From contig JAGAIJ010000097.1 in the NCBI GenBank assembly GCA_017626595.1, positions 1-49,598 of the forward strand: a stretch of 49,598 bases of DNA. Reading direction: 5' to 3'. Both the position numbers and the translations under genes were made by a program. The DNA comes from Clostridia bacterium (GTDB lineage: Bacteria > Bacillota > Clostridia > Monoglobales > Monoglobaceae). Below, in pieces: positions 33,278 to 46,423 of this stretch (its first letter is position 1; each line of letters starts with the position of its first letter). Under the pieces are notes generated by a model. It had not been told where the DNA came from, searched no databases, and saw only the letters and a list, made by a program, of their open reading frames with translations.

Positions 33278-33306
33278 ATTATAGCATCAATATTTAATAT
33301 TTGCAA
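33278..33306 (-). promoter_or_regulatory. Promoter of rsmE
   Basis: The minus strand has -35 TTGCAA (33301-33306), 17-base spacer, -10 TATAAT (33278-33283), in the 57-base gap after prmA. Confidence 0.8.
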
Positions 33307-33314
33307 GTATTTTT

Positions 33315-34271
33315 TTACACTCTGCAAACTATGGCTGACCATTCACCGCGCTGACGAACTTCCTTTATGATAAGGCCTGCATTCTCAAGTGCCTCACGGA
33401 CCTCATCACAGCGTTCATTTATAATTCCTGAACAGATAAAAGTTGAGTCTTCTTTCATAAAGAGCGGAACAGTTTTTGAAAGTGCAATTATTACATCTGC
33501 AACAATATTTGCAAGAACTATATCGTACTTGCCCTCAATCTGTGAATACAGCTTTTTATCCGAGGTTACGTCCCCTGCAAAGCCGTGATAAATTCCCTTT
33601 GGAAGATTGTTTAATTCAAGGTTTTTATATGCAGTTTCAACTGCCATAGGGTCAATATCCACAGCAACAGCCTCCCCTGCTCCAAGAAGCAGACCGATAA
33701 CTGATAAAATACCGCTACCACAGCCTAAATCAAGGATTTTATCTCCCTTTTCAAGATGTTTTTCAAGCTCCTCAATGCACATCTGTGTGCTTTCGTGGGA
33801 GCCTGTCCCAAAGCTCATACCAGGGTTTACTTTAAAAACAGTTCTATTTTCCCTGTTTTCATACTCCTCCCACTCAGGAACAATAACTACCTTTTCTCCG
33901 ATTTCAATAGGCTTGAAGTACTTTTTCCAGTTCTCCGACCAGTCCTCATCACGCATTTCGGAAACTAAAATCTCAAGAGTTCCATAGTCGTCCTGAGAAC
34001 TTAAAACTTCCATCGCATCTCCGATTTCAGTCAAAGTTTTCTTTCCCTCCGCTGAATTTTCAAGATAGACTGTAATTGTTGTGTCTGCAGTCTTAAGCTC
34101 CTCTAAAGTTTCGTCCACATAGTCCCAGTATTTTCTGTTATTCTCTAAAAACTCCTTAAAATCCTCCTTGTCGGAGATTTCAATTCCGCTTATCCCGAGA
34201 TTCATAAGGGATGCCGAAACAGGCTCAATCCCCTGATTATTTGTTATAATTTTTACCTGTAACCACTCCAT
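33315..34271 (-). CDS. prmA: Ribosomal protein L11 methyltransferase PrmA
   Basis: PrmA trimethylates lysines of ribosomal protein L11. The 318-residue product begins MEWLQVKIITN. It has the SAM-binding motif ILDLGCGSGILSV with the acidic VDIDP, the FKVNPGMSFGTGSHESTQMC segment and the NIVADVI motif. It follows dnaJ after a hairpin, the usual order in Bacillota. Confidence 0.95.
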   Translation of the reverse strand: MEWLQVKIITNNQGIEPVSASLMNLGISGIEISDKEDFKEFLENNRKYWDYVDETLEELKTADTTITVYLENSAEGKKTLTEIGDAMEVLSSQDDYGTLEILVSEMRDEDWSENWKKYFKPIEIGEKVVIVPEWEEYENRENRTVFKVNPGMSFGTGSHESTQMCIEELEKHLEKGDKILDLGCGSGILSVIGLLLGAGEAVAVDIDPMAVETAYKNLELNNLPKGIYHGFAGDVTSDKKLYSQIEGKYDIVLANIVADVIIALSKTVPLFMKEDSTFICSGIINERCDEVREALENAGLIIKEVRQRGEWSAIVCRV

Positions 34272-34293
34272 AATTTTATCCTTTCGCCAAAAT

Positions 34294-34315
34294 AGGGACT
34301 ATAAAAATAGTCCCT
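34294..34315 (-). terminator. Hairpin between dnaJ and prmA, weak terminator or attenuator
   Basis: AGGGACTAT (34294-34302) pairs with ATAGTCCCT (34307-34315), loop of four. On the minus strand ATTTT follows, a short U run. It overlaps the dnaJ stop codon and may reduce expression of prmA relative to the chaperones. Confidence 0.6.
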
Positions 34316-35466
34316 TATTTCATCCATTCTTTTATTTTATCAATAAACTTCTTCTTTTTCGCATAGTTGGCAGGGGTAACGCTGTCTGCAAACTGTTTAA
34401 GAAGAGCCTTTTGTTTGTCATTCAAATTCTTTGGAATTTCAATGTTTACCTTTACATACTGGTCCCCTCTTGCACCGTTGCCGTGGAGCTTTGTTATACC
34501 CTGACCGCGAAGGCGAAATACAGTTCCCGCCTGAGTTCCCTCAGGAATTTCGTAGGACACAGTTCCGTCCACAGTTGGTACTTCCACTTCCGCACCGAGA
34601 GTTGCCTCCTCAAAGGTAATCGGCAAGTCGCAAACCACATCAAAGCCCTGACGGGTAAAGAAATCGTGAGGCTTGATTCTCACAGCAACCAAAAGGTCGC
34701 CGTTTGGTCCGCCATTCTTGCCTGCATTACCCTGTCCGCTTACAGATACCATCTGTCCGTCATCAATTCCCGCAGGAATCTTAACTGTAATCTTCTTTGT
34801 CTTTCTCATTTCCCCTGAGCCGTGACACTTTGAACAAGGAGTAGTTATCCTTGTACCCTTTCCGCCACAGGCGTTACAAGGTCTTGAGCTCTGGAAAGCA
34901 CCGAATGGTGTGTTCTGCACAGATGTAACCTGACCTGTACCGCCACAGGTAGCACATCTTACAGGCGAAGTGCCTTTTGCAGCACCCGAGCCTGAACATT
35001 CGTCACAGCGTTCAGTTCTGTTTACAGAAACCTCAACCTCCTTGCCAAAGCATGCCTCTTTAAAATCAAGATTTACAATAACCTTGATATCAGAGCCCTT
35101 TCTTGGAGCGTTGGAATTTCTTCTTGAAGAACCGCCAAAGCCTCCGCCGAAGAATGAGTCAAAAATGTCCTCAAAGCCTCCGCCAAAGCCTCCACCGAAG
35201 CCACCGCCGTAACCGCCTGCACCAAAATTCGGGTCAACTCCCGCATGGCCGAACTGGTCATACTTGGATTTCTTATCAGCATCACTTAAAACCTCATAAG
35301 CCTCGGAGGCTTCCTTAAACTTTTCTTCAGCCTCTTTCGCCTTATCTCCCGGGTTTAAGTCAGGATGATACTTTTTCGCAAGTTTTCTGTATGCTTTTTT
35401 AATTTCATCCTGGGACGCAGATTTATCTACGCCCAGGACTTCATAATAATCTCTTTTATCAGCCAA
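34315..35466 (-). CDS. dnaJ: Chaperone DnaJ (type I Hsp40)
   Basis: DnaJ delivers unfolded clients to DnaK and stimulates its ATPase. The 383-residue product has a J domain (about 4-70) with HPD in [11 protein letters not shown] glycine-phenylalanine-rich linker (about 78-115) follows, then four CxxCxGxG zinc repeats ([32 protein letters not shown]) and the C-terminal client-binding domains. Confidence 0.97.
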   Translation of the reverse strand: MADKRDYYEVLGVDKSASQDEIKKAYRKLAKKYHPDLNPGDKAKEAEEKFKEASEAYEVLSDADKKSKYDQFGHAGVDPNFGAGGYGGGFGGGFGGGFEDIFDSFFGGGFGGSSRRNSNAPRKGSDIKVIVNLDFKEACFGKEVEVSVNRTERCDECSGSGAAKGTSPVRCATCGGTGQVTSVQNTPFGAFQSSRPCNACGGKGTRITTPCSKCHGSGEMRKTKKITVKIPAGIDDGQMVSVSGQGNAGKNGGPNGDLLVAVRIKPHDFFTRQGFDVVCDLPITFEEATLGAEVEVPTVDGTVSYEIPEGTQAGTVFRLRGQGITKLHGNGARGDQYVKVNIEIPKNLNDKQKALLKQFADSVTPANYAKKKKFIDKIKEWMK

Positions 35467-35484
35467 AACAATTCACCCTAAAAA

Positions 35485-37326
<1,842 letters not shown>

Positions 37327-37340
37327 TCAAAATATTTAAA

Positions 37341-37850
37341 TTAGTTTGCGACCTTAACCATTGACGGTCTGATTACTTTTTCTTTATATTTGTAGCCCTT
37401 CATGAGCTCTTCAACAATTTCATTTTCCCCTGCATCTTCTAATTCAATGTGCATAACTGCATTGTGAAGTTCAGGATTGAATTCATTTCCAACAGCCTCG
37501 ATTGCCGTAACGCCTATTCCCGCAAAAACATCCTCAAGCTGTTTATCAATCATTTTTATTCCCTCTTTAAGCTGGGAGTCCTCTCCCTCAGCCATAAGGG
37601 CTCTTTCCATATTGTCCTTAACAGGAAGAAGTTTTTCCATTGTGTCAGCCACAGCCATATTGTAAAGCTCTTCCTTTTCCTTGGCTGTACGCTTTTTGAA
37701 GTTGTCAAACTCAGCTGTATGTCTTAAAAGCTTATCTTTAAGCTGGTCAATCTCCTCCTGAAGTATTTCAACTTCAGTTTTTTCAGGAGCTTCAACTGTT
37801 TCTGTTTCAACTTCCTCTGTTACTTCCTGATTCATCTTTTCTTCAGCCAT
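37341..37850 (-). CDS. grpE: Nucleotide exchange factor GrpE
   Basis: GrpE releases ADP from DnaK. The 169-residue product has a glutamate-rich N-terminus, a long coiled coil (about 28-85) with the RHTAEFDNFKKRTAKEKEE motif and the C-terminal beta domain with FNPELHNAV and VIRPSMVKVAN. Its start overlaps the hrcA stop by eight bases. Confidence 0.96.
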   Translation of the reverse strand: MAEEKMNQEVTEEVETETVEAPEKTEVEILQEEIDQLKDKLLRHTAEFDNFKKRTAKEKEELYNMAVADTMEKLLPVKDNMERALMAEGEDSQLKEGIKMIDKQLEDVFAGIGVTAIEAVGNEFNPELHNAVMHIELEDAGENEIVEELMKGYKYKEKVIRPSMVKVAN

Positions 37851-38916
37851 TATTTTCCTCCCCCTCTGTAATCAGAAGTTCTTTTCCAAAGTTATGTGCA
37901 AGCTCTGTGGACATCTGTCCCGAGAAGTATTCAAGGATAGATATTACCTTTGAATAATCCATTCTTGCAGGTCCGATAATTCCGATTATACCGGTTAAGG
38001 TACTTGAAACTCTGTAAGGCGCAAGAATAACGCTGTTTTCCTTAAGCTCCTCTACGGGAATTTCATCCCCGATTAAAACCTTAACAGAATTTAAATTCTG
38101 CATTGTCCCCACAATTTTTCCAAGGTTCTCCTTGTTTTCAAGGGCATTGAAAATCACTTTAATCTTATCAACATCACTGTATTCCGGAAACCTGAATATA
38201 TTCGAAAGTCCCTCAACAAAAATCTGCTTTGTGTCAATCTCCGATACAGCGCTGTGAACAAGCTCAAGCACGGAATGGAAAACATCTCCGTTACCGCCTA
38301 AAGCGTTCTGTACCTCCATTATGTTTCCAAAACCAATCTCATTTTTGGTAAGACCTGTAAGGTTTTCGTTTAAGATATTGTTAAGTCTTAAAAGCTCCTC
38401 ATCGGAAATGCTGTAATCAAGTCTTAAAACCTTGTTTTTAATAATCCCCGACCTGTCGGAAATTATTACCATAATGGTCATTTCATCGCACTTTACAAGC
38501 TTTATGTTGCTTACAACCCCCGATTCAGCAGTAGGCAACGCCCCGATAACAGGCAAGTTTGTAAGCTTTGCAAAGGCAGAAGCAATATCACAGATGATTT
38601 TATCAAGCTCGTTGATTTTGTTCTGCATGGCAAGTCGCATGGACTCCATTTCATTTGCAGTAATCTCATATTTCATCATCATGTCATTAACATAAAGTCT
38701 GTAACCCTGTGCCGACGGAACACGACCTGCCGAGGTATGAGGCTGGACAAGAAGTCCCATTTCCTCAAGGTCTCCCATCTCATTTCGAATGGTAGCAGCA
38801 CTTAAATTAAGTTCAGACCTTTTGGATATACTCCTTGAACCAACAGGCTCTGCAGTATTTATATAATCCTCAATAACCGCCTGAAGTATCTTCTTTTTTC
38901 TGTCATCTAACGCCAT
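37843..38916 (-). CDS. hrcA: Heat-inducible transcription repressor HrcA
   Basis: HrcA binds CIRCE and represses chaperone operons; GroEL keeps it active. From ATG 38916 the protein has 357 residues. It begins MALDDRKKKILQAVIEDYI, with the winged helix TAEPVGSRSISKR...SAATIRNEM and the GLLVQPHTSAGRVPS segment. An open ATG at 38949 lies inside the CIRCE element and is rejected. First gene of the hrcA-grpE-dnaK-dnaJ unit. Confidence 0.95.
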   Translation of the reverse strand: MALDDRKKKILQAVIEDYINTAEPVGSRSISKRSELNLSAATIRNEMGDLEEMGLLVQPHTSAGRVPSAQGYRLYVNDMMMKYEITANEMESMRLAMQNKINELDKIICDIASAFAKLTNLPVIGALPTAESGVVSNIKLVKCDEMTIMVIISDRSGIIKNKVLRLDYSISDEELLRLNNILNENLTGLTKNEIGFGNIMEVQNALGGNGDVFHSVLELVHSAVSEIDTKQIFVEGLSNIFRFPEYSDVDKIKVIFNALENKENLGKIVGTMQNLNSVKVLIGDEIPVEELKENSVILAPYRVSSTLTGIIGIIGPARMDYSKVISILEYFSGQMSTELAHNFGKELLITEGEENNG

Positions 38917-38942
38917 ATTTTCACCGACCTCAGATTTATTTG

Positions 38943-38969
38943 TTAGCACTCACTCGTGTTGAGTGCTAA
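38943..38969. promoter_or_regulatory. CIRCE operator for HrcA
   Basis: Perfect TTAGCACTC (38943-38951), nine-base spacer, GAGTGCTAA (38961-38969), exactly the consensus. It lies between the promoter -10 and the hrcA start. Confidence 0.98.
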
Positions 38970-38981
38970 TCCTTGTATATA

Positions 38982-39010
38982 AATATAGCACCCTCCCCAA
39001 ATAAAGTCAA
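38982..39010 (-). promoter_or_regulatory. Promoter of the hrcA-grpE-dnaK-dnaJ operon
   Basis: The minus strand has -35 TTGACT (39005-39010), 17-base spacer, -10 TATATT (38982-38987). CIRCE begins about 12 bases downstream, so HrcA would block initiation or early elongation. Confidence 0.85.
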
Positions 39011-39060
39011 TAGTTTTTGCAAATTTTTCCTGACTTTTTCTTAAAAAGAGTGCATTATTT

Positions 39061-40143
39061 TCAGACAAAATCCGACAATATCATATTTGACACATAAAGG
39101 AACTCATCAGGCACAAAAATTCTGTCTCCATTCCTTATTAAAGTGCCTCTTTTTATGTGTTTTTCCATAGCCTCTCCGAACACATCATAGAAGCTGTACC
39201 CAAACCGCGTTTCAAATTCAGAAATAGAAATTCCCTTTGCGCATCGCAGTCCTAAAAATACAAATTCGCTCATCTCGTCAAACTTTGTAAGCTCGTCGCA
39301 ATATTCAATTTCAGCCTTTTCTATATAGCCCCTTATATCCTTTATATATGCATATCTTTTTTCGTCAATGCAGGAATACGCCCCTGCACCAACTCCGATA
39401 AAGCTTTTCGTCTCCCAGTATCTCAAATTGTGCCTTGACTCGTAGCCTTTTCTTGCAAAGTTTGAAATCTCATAACGGTTAAAGCCATTCTCTCCAAGAA
39501 TTTTAACTGCCATATCATACATTTCCCTGTTTAAATCTTCGTCAGGGAGATTAAGCTCCATATTATAAAAAGGAGTACCCTCCTCTATTTTAAGGGAGTA
39601 TGCAGAAATATGTGTAACCCCTGAGCTAACCGCAAACCTTAAGGTTTCCTCCCACTCCTCTATATTTTGGTCAGGAAGTCCGAACATTAAATCAAGGGAA
39701 ATGTTTTCAAAGCCTGCCATTTTCGCATTTTTAAGACAGTCCTGAAAATCCTTAAGGTTGTGAATTCTTCCTAAGGCTTTAAGATGCTTTTCATGGGTAG
39801 ATTGCAGGCCTATACTTAATCTGTTCGCCCCTGCCCTTTTAATATTTTCAAGGTCAGCCCTGCTTACAGTTCCAGGGTTACATTCCACAGTAACCTCACA
39901 CCCCTCCGCAGTTTTCGGCATAATAGTTTCAAGCAAACTGCAAAGGTTTTCGTTTTTTACTGCAGTAGGCGTACCTCCGCCGATATAGACTGTTTCAAAG
40001 TTATAATCAAGGGCTAAAATCTCATTTTTCAGTTTTTCAAAATAGGCGTCCTGCAGATTAAAAATTCCTGAATAGGAATTAAAATCGCAGTAGTTACATT
40101 TCTTTATACAAAAAGGAATGTGAACATATAGTCCTGTATTCAT
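39061..40143 (-). CDS. hemW: HemW-like radical SAM protein (heme chaperone family)
   Basis: HemW proteins are related to coproporphyrinogen dehydrogenase HemN but are generally regarded as heme-binding or heme-delivery factors. The 360-residue product begins MNTGLYVHIPFCIKKCNYCDF, where CxxxCxxC binds the 4Fe-4S cluster. It has the SAM-binding GGGTP motif and the SIGLQS segment. The length is that of HemW, shorter than HemN. It lies between lepA and hrcA, the conserved order. Confidence 0.9.
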   Translation of the reverse strand: MNTGLYVHIPFCIKKCNYCDFNSYSGIFNLQDAYFEKLKNEILALDYNFETVYIGGGTPTAVKNENLCSLLETIMPKTAEGCEVTVECNPGTVSRADLENIKRAGANRLSIGLQSTHEKHLKALGRIHNLKDFQDCLKNAKMAGFENISLDLMFGLPDQNIEEWEETLRFAVSSGVTHISAYSLKIEEGTPFYNMELNLPDEDLNREMYDMAVKILGENGFNRYEISNFARKGYESRHNLRYWETKSFIGVGAGAYSCIDEKRYAYIKDIRGYIEKAEIEYCDELTKFDEMSEFVFLGLRCAKGISISEFETRFGYSFYDVFGEAMEKHIKRGTLIRNGDRIFVPDEFLYVSNMILSDFV

Positions 40144-40156
40144 AAAGTTTTACCTC

Positions 40157-40188
40157 AAAAAATTGGCAAGTGCGAGTACGCACCTGCC
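40157..40188 (-). terminator. Intrinsic terminator after lepA
   Basis: GGCAAGTGCG (40165-40174) pairs with CGCACCTGCC (40179-40188) with one G-U, loop of four; on the minus strand AATTTTTT follows. It falls between lepA and hemW within an otherwise continuous gene row, so hemW may depend on readthrough. Confidence 0.8.
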
Positions 40189-40194
40189 GTTATT

Positions 40195-42003
40195 TTATTC
40201 ATCAAGCTTAAGCACAGACATAAAGGCTTCCTGTGGCAGTTCAACAGAACCAACCTGTCTCATACGCTTTTTGCCCTCTTTCTGTTTTTCAAGAAGCTTT
40301 TTCTTTCTTGTAATGTCACCGCCGTAGCATTTTGCGAGAACGTCCTTTCGCATAGCCTTAACGGTCTCTCTGGCAATAATCTTTCCGCCGATTGCCGCCT
40401 GAATAGGAATTTCAAAAAGCTGTCTTGGGATAACTTCCTTAAGCTTTTCTGCAATCTTTCTGCCTCGTGAATATGCGCTTTCCTTATGCACAATAAAGGA
40501 AAGGGCGTCCACCATATCTCCGTTTAAGAGAATGTCAAGCTTTACAAGTTCGGAGCGTCTGTAACACTTGAACTCATAGTCAAAGGAAGCATAGCCCCTT
40601 GTTCTTGACTTTAATGCATCAAAGAAGTCATAGATTATTTCGTTAAGAGGAAGTTCATAATGGAGTGAAACTCTGTTGGCATCAATATACTGCATATCAA
40701 TGTATGTGCCTCGCCTTTCCTGACAAAGCTCCATAATACTTCCCACATATTCCTTCGGGGACATAATATCAGCCTTAACAATAGGTTCTTCCATATAGTC
40801 AATTTCAGAAATATCAGGCATATTTGTAGGGTTTGAAATCGGGAACAGGCTCTTGTCCGTTTTTATAATGTGATATTCAACGGATGGAGCTGTTGTAACA
40901 AGGTCAAGATTATATTCTCTCTCAAGTCGTTCCTGAATAATTTCCATATGAAGAAGTCCTAAAAATCCACAACGGAAACCAAATCCCAAAGCTACTGAAG
41001 TTTCTGCATCAAAACTAAGTGACGCATCGTTAAGCTGTAACTTTTCAAGGGCATCTCGAAGGTCATTGTATCTTGCACCGTCTGCAGGATATATACCGCA
41101 GTAAACCATAGGCTTAACTTCTTTATAACCAGGGAGAGGCTCACTTGCAGGCCGTGAAACAGCCGTAACTGTATCACCCACCATAACATCACGGACAGTC
41201 TTTATACTTGCCGCAATATATCCAACCTCGCCTGCCTTGATTTCATCTGCAGGAAGCATACCAAGTGGGTTTAAATAGCCTACTTCAACAACGTCAAAGG
41301 TGCTGTTTTTAGCCATCATACGGATTTTGTCCCCTGTTCTTAAAACGCCGTCTTTTACTCTTACATAAACAATAACGCCCTTATAGGAATCATAGTAAGA
41401 GTCAAAAATAAGAGCCTTAAGAGGAGCACTTTCGTCGCCCTGTGGCGGAGGCACAATCTCTGCAATCTTTTCTAAAACGTCCTCAATATTAAGTCCGTTT
41501 TTAGCAGAAATAAGAGGTGCACCCTCACAGTCAATACCGATTACATCTTCAATTTCCTTTTTAACCACATCAGGCTGAGCTGATGGTAAATCTATTTTGT
41601 TTACAACAGGTAAAATTTCAAGGTCATGTTCTAAAGCAAGGTATGTGTTCGCCAGAGTCTGTGCCTCAATTCCCTGAGCCGCATCAACGACAAGAATTGC
41701 ACCCTCACAGGCTGCAAGGCTACGGGATACCTCGTAGTTAAAGTCAACGTGTCCCGGAGTATCAATCAGGTTATAGACATACTGCTTTCCGTCCTTTGCC
41801 TTATATAAAAGACGAACAGCACGGGATTTTATAGTAATGCCTCTTTCCCTTTCAAGCTCCATATTATCAAGAATCTGCTCCTGCATTTCTCTCTGGGTAA
41901 GGGCACCTGTGTTCTCCAGAAGTCTGTCAGCAAGGGTTGACTTACCGTGATCAATATGAGCAATTATTGAAAAATTTCTGATTGATGACTGATATTCGTT
42001 CAT
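40195..42003 (-). CDS. lepA: Elongation factor 4 (LepA)
   Basis: LepA is a ribosome-dependent GTPase that acts in translation under stress or in ribosome assembly. From ATG 42003 (AAGGAT upstream) it has 602 residues. It has the P-loop [33 protein letters not shown] and NKIDLPSA, and the LepA-specific C-terminal domain ending [26 protein letters not shown]. The open frame extends 20 codons upstream without a better start. Confidence 0.97.
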   Translation of the reverse strand: MNEYQSSIRNFSIIAHIDHGKSTLADRLLENTGALTQREMQEQILDNMELERERGITIKSRAVRLLYKAKDGKQYVYNLIDTPGHVDFNYEVSRSLAACEGAILVVDAAQGIEAQTLANTYLALEHDLEILPVVNKIDLPSAQPDVVKKEIEDVIGIDCEGAPLISAKNGLNIEDVLEKIAEIVPPPQGDESAPLKALIFDSYYDSYKGVIVYVRVKDGVLRTGDKIRMMAKNSTFDVVEVGYLNPLGMLPADEIKAGEVGYIAASIKTVRDVMVGDTVTAVSRPASEPLPGYKEVKPMVYCGIYPADGARYNDLRDALEKLQLNDASLSFDAETSVALGFGFRCGFLGLLHMEIIQERLEREYNLDLVTTAPSVEYHIIKTDKSLFPISNPTNMPDISEIDYMEEPIVKADIMSPKEYVGSIMELCQERRGTYIDMQYIDANRVSLHYELPLNEIIYDFFDALKSRTRGYASFDYEFKCYRRSELVKLDILLNGDMVDALSFIVHKESAYSRGRKIAEKLKEVIPRQLFEIPIQAAIGGKIIARETVKAMRKDVLAKCYGGDITRKKKLLEKQKEGKKRMRQVGSVELPQEAFMSVLKLDE

Positions 42004-42059
42004 AGGTTTTATCCTTTCAAATCTGTATGAGGATATTTTATCACATAGTAGAAAAAAAA

Positions 42060-43166
42060 TCAAATAGAATTAAAAAATTTTCCTATACTTTTTCCTAAAA
42101 GCTCTGCGCTGTACTTCGCTTCCTCAATAGTATTCCCCGAAGTGCCCATTTCAAGAATAATACTTGCCTTTGTAGTGTGCCCGTTAAAACGCTCTGTACG
42201 GAGGTTTATATTTCGCATAAGTCCCGGATAATCTCCGTTTACAGCATTCTGCATTTTTACCGAAAATTTAAGATTTTCACGCCAGTTCGGGTGTTCAAGT
42301 CCGCCCTCATTCGTGCCACAAACAATCATAACCTGCGCCGCATCCTTCCCCTCAATCTCCGTAATAAGCTTTGCCTTTGTGCCGTCATCATACACAATGG
42401 CGTCCCTGTGGACGTCAAGCACAACCTGAATTGAAGGGTATTTTTCAAGATAAGAATTTATAGCCTTTAAAGCGTGGGCGTAGGAGCCGTTGTATGAGGG
42501 ATAATCGTGGAGCTCTGTGTCGTGGATAACCTCAATTCCTGCCTTTTCAAGCTCATTTTTCATCACCCTGCCCACAGCTATCATATTTTCAGCGTCACTT
42601 AATGACCTGTCAGTCGAAGAATCATTATATGTATCCGCTCCCTCGGGGGTGTAGCTCTCAGTTGTATGGGTATGAATTATCAAAACCTTTGGCCCGTCGC
42701 CCTTAAGGTTAAGGCTGAGGCTTTCCCCCAGCATAGCCTCAGGGCTTACAGAAAATCCCGTCTGGTTATTTATCATAACAGGAGTAGCACCTGAAGAAAT
42801 AGCCTTAATAGGCTTTTCCTCCCCTTTGGGCACAGTCTCTTCCCCCGCCTCAACTGTATTATTCATAAGGTAGCCCTGTGCAACAGCATAAGCCACAGGC
42901 ATTTCCTTAAAAAGCGCAGTTTTCATATCTGCCTTGTCAAAGCTTAGGAAAAATCCAAAAACCTTGTTAAAAGCCTCTCCGATTTTATTTTCACTGCTCA
43001 TAACAGGAATTTCACTGTTTAAAATTTTTTCAGGAGCTTTTATTTTAAGCCCCTGCCCGTTTTTCAGCATCAGGCTCAAAAACATAAAAGAAATTCCCAA
43101 GGCAAAAATCAAAACAACCCTTTTAATAATCTTTCGTCCGTCAATAACAACAGCTCTGTAACTCAT
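42060..43166 (-). CDS. spoIIP: Stage II sporulation protein P (SpoIIP)
   Basis: SpoIIP is an amidase and endopeptidase that, with SpoIID and SpoIIM, thins septal peptidoglycan during engulfment. The 368-residue product has an N-terminal membrane anchor (about 15-34), a variable linker and the SpoIIP domain with [23 protein letters not shown] and the [14 protein letters not shown] segment. In Bacillus gpr stands upstream; here eno diverges instead. It lies 56 bases from lepA. Presence of spoIIP is good evidence for a spore former or recent descendant. Confidence 0.94.
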   Translation of the reverse strand: MSYRAVVIDGRKIIKRVVLIFALGISFMFLSLMLKNGQGLKIKAPEKILNSEIPVMSSENKIGEAFNKVFGFFLSFDKADMKTALFKEMPVAYAVAQGYLMNNTVEAGEETVPKGEEKPIKAISSGATPVMINNQTGFSVSPEAMLGESLSLNLKGDGPKVLIIHTHTTESYTPEGADTYNDSSTDRSLSDAENMIAVGRVMKNELEKAGIEVIHDTELHDYPSYNGSYAHALKAINSYLEKYPSIQVVLDVHRDAIVYDDGTKAKLITEIEGKDAAQVMIVCGTNEGGLEHPNWRENLKFSVKMQNAVNGDYPGLMRNINLRTERFNGHTTKASIILEMGTSGNTIEEAKYSAELLGKSIGKFFNSI

Positions 43167-43196
43167 TTTATCCCTCGTTTCTTTGCTTGTCTTTTA

Positions 43197-43225
43197 AGTA
43201 TATTCTTAACTTTAAGCAATTATGA
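43197..43225 (-). promoter_or_regulatory. Possible sigma-E-like promoter of spoIIP
   Basis: The minus strand has TCATAAT (43219-43225), a 14-base spacer and AATATACT (43197-43204). This resembles the sporulation sigma-E pattern, with five of eight matches in the -10. spoIIP genes are normally under mother-cell control. Weak on sequence alone. Confidence 0.3.
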
Positions 43226-43234
43226 AAGTATAGA
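43206..43234 (+). promoter_or_regulatory. Possible promoter of eno
   Basis: -35 TTAACT (43206-43211), 17-base spacer, -10 TATAGA (43229-43234). Both boxes match four of six. It overlaps the suggested spoIIP promoter on the other strand. Confidence 0.45.
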
Positions 43235-43251
43235 AAGAGAATAAACTGTTA

Positions 43252-44587
<1,336 letters not shown>

Positions 44588-44594
44588 AAACAAA

Positions 44595-44827
44595 AGGCTT
44601 CTTTCCATAGGGAGAAGTCAATCTGGACTTCAACATTATAAAAGCCTTACAGCACAAAGTGTTGTAAGGCTTTATTTTTTATCCGAACTTTGCTTGAAAC
44701 ACGGCATTTTGGATGACGGACAAGATAAAAAACGCAGTTAATCCTTTGTGGATTGACGAGGCTTTTTTCGCAGTACGACGCCGAAATGCAAAGTTTCAAG
44801 TTGGCTTATCCCTATGGAGAGATGCCT
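44595..44827. repeat. Inverted-repeat-bounded, foldable intergenic element between eno and gpmI
   Basis: The ends 44595-44613 and 44809-44827 are inverted repeats of 19 bases with 17 matches. Inside, CTTGAAAC (44693-44700) and GCATTT (44704-44709) pair in nested order with AAATGC (44784-44789) and GTTTCAAG (44793-44800). TTAATCC/GGATTGA (44738-44744, 44750-44756) forms the core. The eno terminator hairpin sits in the left half. The element fills the 240-base gap and ends at the base before the gpmI stop. It looks like a MITE-type repeat or structured RNA; there is no second copy in this window. Confidence 0.5.
44641..44680 (+). terminator. Intrinsic terminator of eno
   Basis: A 15-bp stem (44641-44655 and 44659-44673, one G-U) with loop AAA is followed by ATTTTTTATCC. 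The reverse strand has TTTTATAATG after the stem, so it may also work weakly for gpmI. Confidence 0.88.
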
Positions 44828-46357
44828 CTATGAAAGAAGGCTTTCGCCTGACATTTCAGCAGGTTTTTCAAGTCCCATAAGGTCAAGCATTGTAGGAGCA
44901 AGGTCAGCAAGTCTGCCCGCTTTAAGGGTCTTATCGTTGTCGCCGATTAAAATAAGAGGAACAACGTTTGTTGTATGAGCTGTGAAAGCGTCGCCGTTTT
45001 CATAGTCAACCATCTGGTCAGCGTTACCGTGGTCAGCTGTTACAAGGGCAACACCGCCCATCTTAAGTATCGCATCAATTGTTCTTCCAAGGCACTCATC
45101 AACTGTTTCAACAGCCTTTACAGCCGCATCAAAAATACCTGTGTGGCCTACCATATCACAGTTTGCGAAGTTTAAGATAATTACGTCATATTCTCCTGAC
45201 TCAATTCTCTTTACAACCTCATCTGTTACGAGATATGCGCTCATTTCAGGCTGCATATCGTAGGTTGCAACCTTTGGCGAGTCGATAAGTGCTCTGTCTT
45301 CGCCCTCGTAAACCTTTTCAACGCCACCGTTGAAGAAAAATGTAACGTGAGCATACTTTTCTGTTTCAGCAATTCGGAGCTGTTTTAAGCCCTTATTGCT
45401 TATATATTCGCCGAAAGTATTCTTTAAAGTCTGTGGTTTAAATGCAACATTTACGTTTGGCATTGTTGCATCATACTGTGTCATACATACAAAGTATGTA
45501 TTAAAGAATTTTCTTTCAAAGCCAACGAATTCTTCGTCAACAATTGTTCTTGAAATTTCTCTTGCACGGTCAGGTCTGAAGTTAAAGAAGATTACGCTGT
45601 CATTTTCAGAAATTGTACCCTTTGGATTTCCAGCCTCGTCTGTAATAACAGTTGGCACAACAAATTCGTCTGTAACCTTTTCGTTATATGACTTCTGCAC
45701 AGCAGACACGGCTGATGTATCCTTATTGCCTTCGCCAAGAACCATTGCGTTATAAGCAAGCACAACTCTTTCCCAACGGTTATCTCTGTCCATAGCGTAG
45801 TATCTTCCCATTACAGAAGCAATTTCACCTACGCCGATTTTTCTTATTTCCTCAACAAGCTCACGGACAAATTCTTCACCTGATGACGGAGGAACGTCAC
45901 GGCCGTCTAAGAAACAGTGCACATAAACCTTTTCAAGGCCGTTCTTCTTCGCAAGATTCAAAAGTCCGTAAAGGTGCTTATTGTGGCTGTGAACACCACC
46001 GCTTGACAAAAGTCCCATAAGGTGAAGTGCAGTTCCGTTCTTCTTACAGTTTTCAACTGCGCCCATAAGAGCTTCATTTTCATAGAAATCGCCGTCTTCG
46101 ATAGACTTTGTAATTCTTGTAAGCTCCTGATAAACAATTCTTCCTGCACCGATATTTGTATGTCCTACTTCAGAGTTACCCATCTGTCCGTCAGGGAGAC
46201 CAACGTCCATACCTGATGCATGAACAATAGTATTAGGGCAAGTCGCAAAGTACTTGTCTATATTTGGAGTATTAGCCGCTTTAATTGCATTACCCTCAGT
46301 TCTTTCGTTAACACCGAAACCGTCCATAATGATTAAAGCGTATGGTTTTTTAGCCAT
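44828..46357 (-). CDS. gpmI: 2,3-bisphosphoglycerate-independent phosphoglycerate mutase GpmI
   Basis: GpmI interconverts 3- and 2-phosphoglycerate through a phosphoserine using Mn2+. The 509-residue product begins with metal-binding [17 protein letters not shown] and has the catalytic serine S62 in [21 protein letters not shown], the RPDRAREI segment and the C-terminal [11 protein letters not shown]. It follows tpiA after a hairpin. It is unrelated in subfamily to the apgM-type gene at 29748. Confidence 0.97.
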   Translation of the reverse strand: MAKKPYALIIMDGFGVNERTEGNAIKAANTPNIDKYFATCPNTIVHASGMDVGLPDGQMGNSEVGHTNIGAGRIVYQELTRITKSIEDGDFYENEALMGAVENCKKNGTALHLMGLLSSGGVHSHNKHLYGLLNLAKKNGLEKVYVHCFLDGRDVPPSSGEEFVRELVEEIRKIGVGEIASVMGRYYAMDRDNRWERVVLAYNAMVLGEGNKDTSAVSAVQKSYNEKVTDEFVVPTVITDEAGNPKGTISENDSVIFFNFRPDRAREISRTIVDEEFVGFERKFFNTYFVCMTQYDATMPNVNVAFKPQTLKNTFGEYISNKGLKQLRIAETEKYAHVTFFFNGGVEKVYEGEDRALIDSPKVATYDMQPEMSAYLVTDEVVKRIESGEYDVIILNFANCDMVGHTGIFDAAVKAVETVDECLGRTIDAILKMGGVALVTADHGNADQMVDYENGDAFTAHTTNVVPLILIGDNDKTLKAGRLADLAPTMLDLMGLEKPAEMSGESLLS

Positions 46358-46379
46358 AAAATTTCCGCCTTTCTGTATA

Positions 46380-46411
46380 ATACGCCATATCCCAAAAGAG
46401 AAATGGCGTAT
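46380..46411 (-). other. Intercistronic hairpin between tpiA and gpmI
   Basis: ATACGCCAT (46380-46388) pairs perfectly with ATGGCGTAT (46403-46411), and the inner four-base pairs ATCCC/GAGAA-side extend it. No U run on the minus strand. A likely mRNA processing or stability structure. Confidence 0.6.
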
Positions 46412-46423
46412 AAAAACTCAAAA

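Noticed and set aside
34411-34818. 135-codon plus-strand frame opposite dnaJ
   Set aside because: It lies wholly inside intact dnaJ, has no ribosome site and its sequence is what the reverse frame of a glycine- and cysteine-rich protein gives.
38917-38949. Upstream start of hrcA
   Set aside because: The ATG lies within the CIRCE operator; the ATG at 38916 fits the family.
44790-44837. 15-codon plus-strand frame in the repeat element
   Set aside because: No ribosome site and it lies within the right inverted repeat; not supported as a gene.
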